In this document: positions 63,238 to 64,000 of the stretch, one piece after another
How positions within the stretch are numbered: position 1 is the first letter of the stretch
How the letters are laid out: each line of letters starts with the position of its first letter
Assembly: GCA_003574785.1 (NCBI GenBank)
Contig: QORU01000009.1
Span: 248,001 to 312,000, forward strand
Length of the DNA: 64,000 nucleotides
Direction: 5' to 3'
DNA from: Taklimakanibacter deserti
GTDB taxonomy: Bacteria > Pseudomonadota > Alphaproteobacteria > Rhizobiales > Aestuariivirgaceae
Translations under genes and position numbers: made by a program
Notes under the pieces: model-generated
Databases searched by the model: none
Seen by the model: only the letters and a program-made list of their open reading frames with translations
What the model was told of the DNA's origin: nothing

Positions 63238-64000
63238 ATGTCGGCTCTCGTTGATAGCAAGAGTGATGAAGTTGATATCGCCAAGCGCAAGGTTGCGCTG
63301 ACGTTGCCGAGCGGCTTTGGCCTGGGAGTGCCGCCGCTCGCCTTCCTCCTCCTGTTTTTCGTGCTTCCGGTCATCCTGCTCTTCTTCGTGAGCTTCCTGA
63401 CCGCGCGGTCATTCGTCATCGAATATGTGTGGAGCACGGACAACTTTACGAGGATATTCGCCTCCACCAGCTTCTGGCTGGCCACCTGGGTCGGGCTGAA
63501 GAACGGCTTCTACACCGCCTTCTTCTCCGTCGTGCTGAGCTTTCCGGTCGCGTACTATCTCGTCTACAGGACGAAAAGCAATCTCATCCTCTATCTCGTG
63601 CTGCTGTCCTGGTTCTCGAGCTATCTCGTGCGTGTCTATGCCTGGCGAACCATTCTGGGCACGAACGGCGTCATCAACTCGTTCCTGGTGAGCAGCGGAA
63701 TCATCGATCAACCGCTGCAGGTGATCCTGTTCAGCCCGTTCGCGTCCGTCCTGACGCTCATCCACATCATGGTGCCGTTCTCGCTCCTCATCCTCGTCTC
63801 GGCGCTCAGGGACGTGAAGCAGGATTACCTCGACGCCGCCCGCGATCTCGGAGCGTCGAAACTTGCCGTGCTCACGAAGGTCATCCTGCCCATGGCGCAT
63901 AAAGGCGTGGTCGGATCCTTCATGTTCACCTACATCCTCGCCGCGGGCGACTACATCACGCCGCAGCTCCTGGGCGGCCGCGAGGGTGTCACGAGCGGAC
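63238..64000 (+). CDS. PotB-type ABC transporter permease, truncated by window end
   Basis: The frame is open from ATG 63238 to the last base (254 codons). It shows an N-terminal hydrophobic segment (PPLAFLLLFFVLPVILLFFV), further helices, the EAA loop DAARDLGASKLAVLTKVILP and the following YILAAGDYITPQLLGG, the conserved PotB/PotC region. It pairs with the preceding PotD-like protein; a second permease and ATPase are expected beyond the window. No long frame on the opposite strand looks real. Confidence 0.9.
   Translation, partial: MSALVDSKSDEVDIAKRKVALTLPSGFGLGVPPLAFLLLFFVLPVILLFFVSFLTARSFVIEYVWSTDNFTRIFASTSFWLATWVGLKNGFYTAFFSVVLSFPVAYYLVYRTKSNLILYLVLLSWFSSYLVRVYAWRTILGTNGVINSFLVSSGIIDQPLQVILFSPFASVLTLIHIMVPFSLLILVSALRDVKQDYLDAARDLGASKLAVLTKVILPMAHKGVVGSFMFTYILAAGDYITPQLLGGREGVTSG

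Overview
The window looks like chromosomal DNA of a metabolically versatile, high-GC alphaproteobacterium, most likely Hyphomicrobiales (Rhizobiales). The lnt–XRE regulator–metK–trmB order, the thioredoxin/TPR–Lon-N–Trm112–DUF971 operon, the many ABC and TRAP uptake systems and the palindromic intergenic repeats all fit that group. No plasmid, phage or transposase gene was found.

1–14.3 kb: a minus-strand run from an M19 dipeptidase through a D-arginine-dehydrogenase-like flavoenzyme, a dipeptide ABC transporter (dppABCDF), an AruI-like thiamine decarboxylase and a HAD phosphatase to a truncated MFS–PlsC fusion. A ureohydrolase, a half-size EamA transporter and an Asp/Glu racemase-family protein lie beside it. 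Together they read as a route from D-Arg-containing peptides through 2-ketoarginine towards 4-guanidinobutyrate and GABA. 14.3–22.5 kb: core housekeeping genes (lnt, phrR-like, metK, trmB, thioredoxin/TPR protein, Lon-N, Trm112, DUF971, a membrane protein, a tRNA-editing protein, tRNA-Gly).

22.5–37.2 kb: a visibly lower-GC accessory block directly after tRNA-Gly. It has an Ehu-type (ectoine) ABC transporter, EutA-like and EutD/DoeA-like proteins and a semialdehyde dehydrogenase. It lacks EutB, EutC and EutE, and instead carries a PhnZ-type HD diiron protein, a class II aldolase, a D-threonine-aldolase-like metal/PLP enzyme, an aspartate-dehydrogenase-like protein, a ThDP enzyme and an FMN 2-hydroxyacid dehydrogenase. 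This is the best candidate for an undescribed catabolic system.

37.3–41.6 kb: miscellaneous genes (cNMP-binding protein, AEC permease, DUF1428, Nudix, a vanadium-haloperoxidase-type protein with a decayed N-terminal repeat). 41.7–51.0 kb: a TRAP-transporter catabolic operon controlled by a divergent LacI regulator with a perfect palindromic operator; it contains one clear pseudogene and one apparent compensated frameshift. 51.2–58.5 kb: an envelope cluster (peptidoglycan-binding protein, two serine hydrolases, an orphan TpsB transporter, an M23 peptidase) and a chrA remnant. 58.5–64 kb: an SDR plus enolase-superfamily dehydratase divergent from a luciferase-like monooxygenase and a polyamine-type ABC transporter that runs off the window.

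Long ORFs antisense to most high-GC genes are treated as codon-bias shadows. All function calls rest on reading motifs and remembered family features; no database search was possible.
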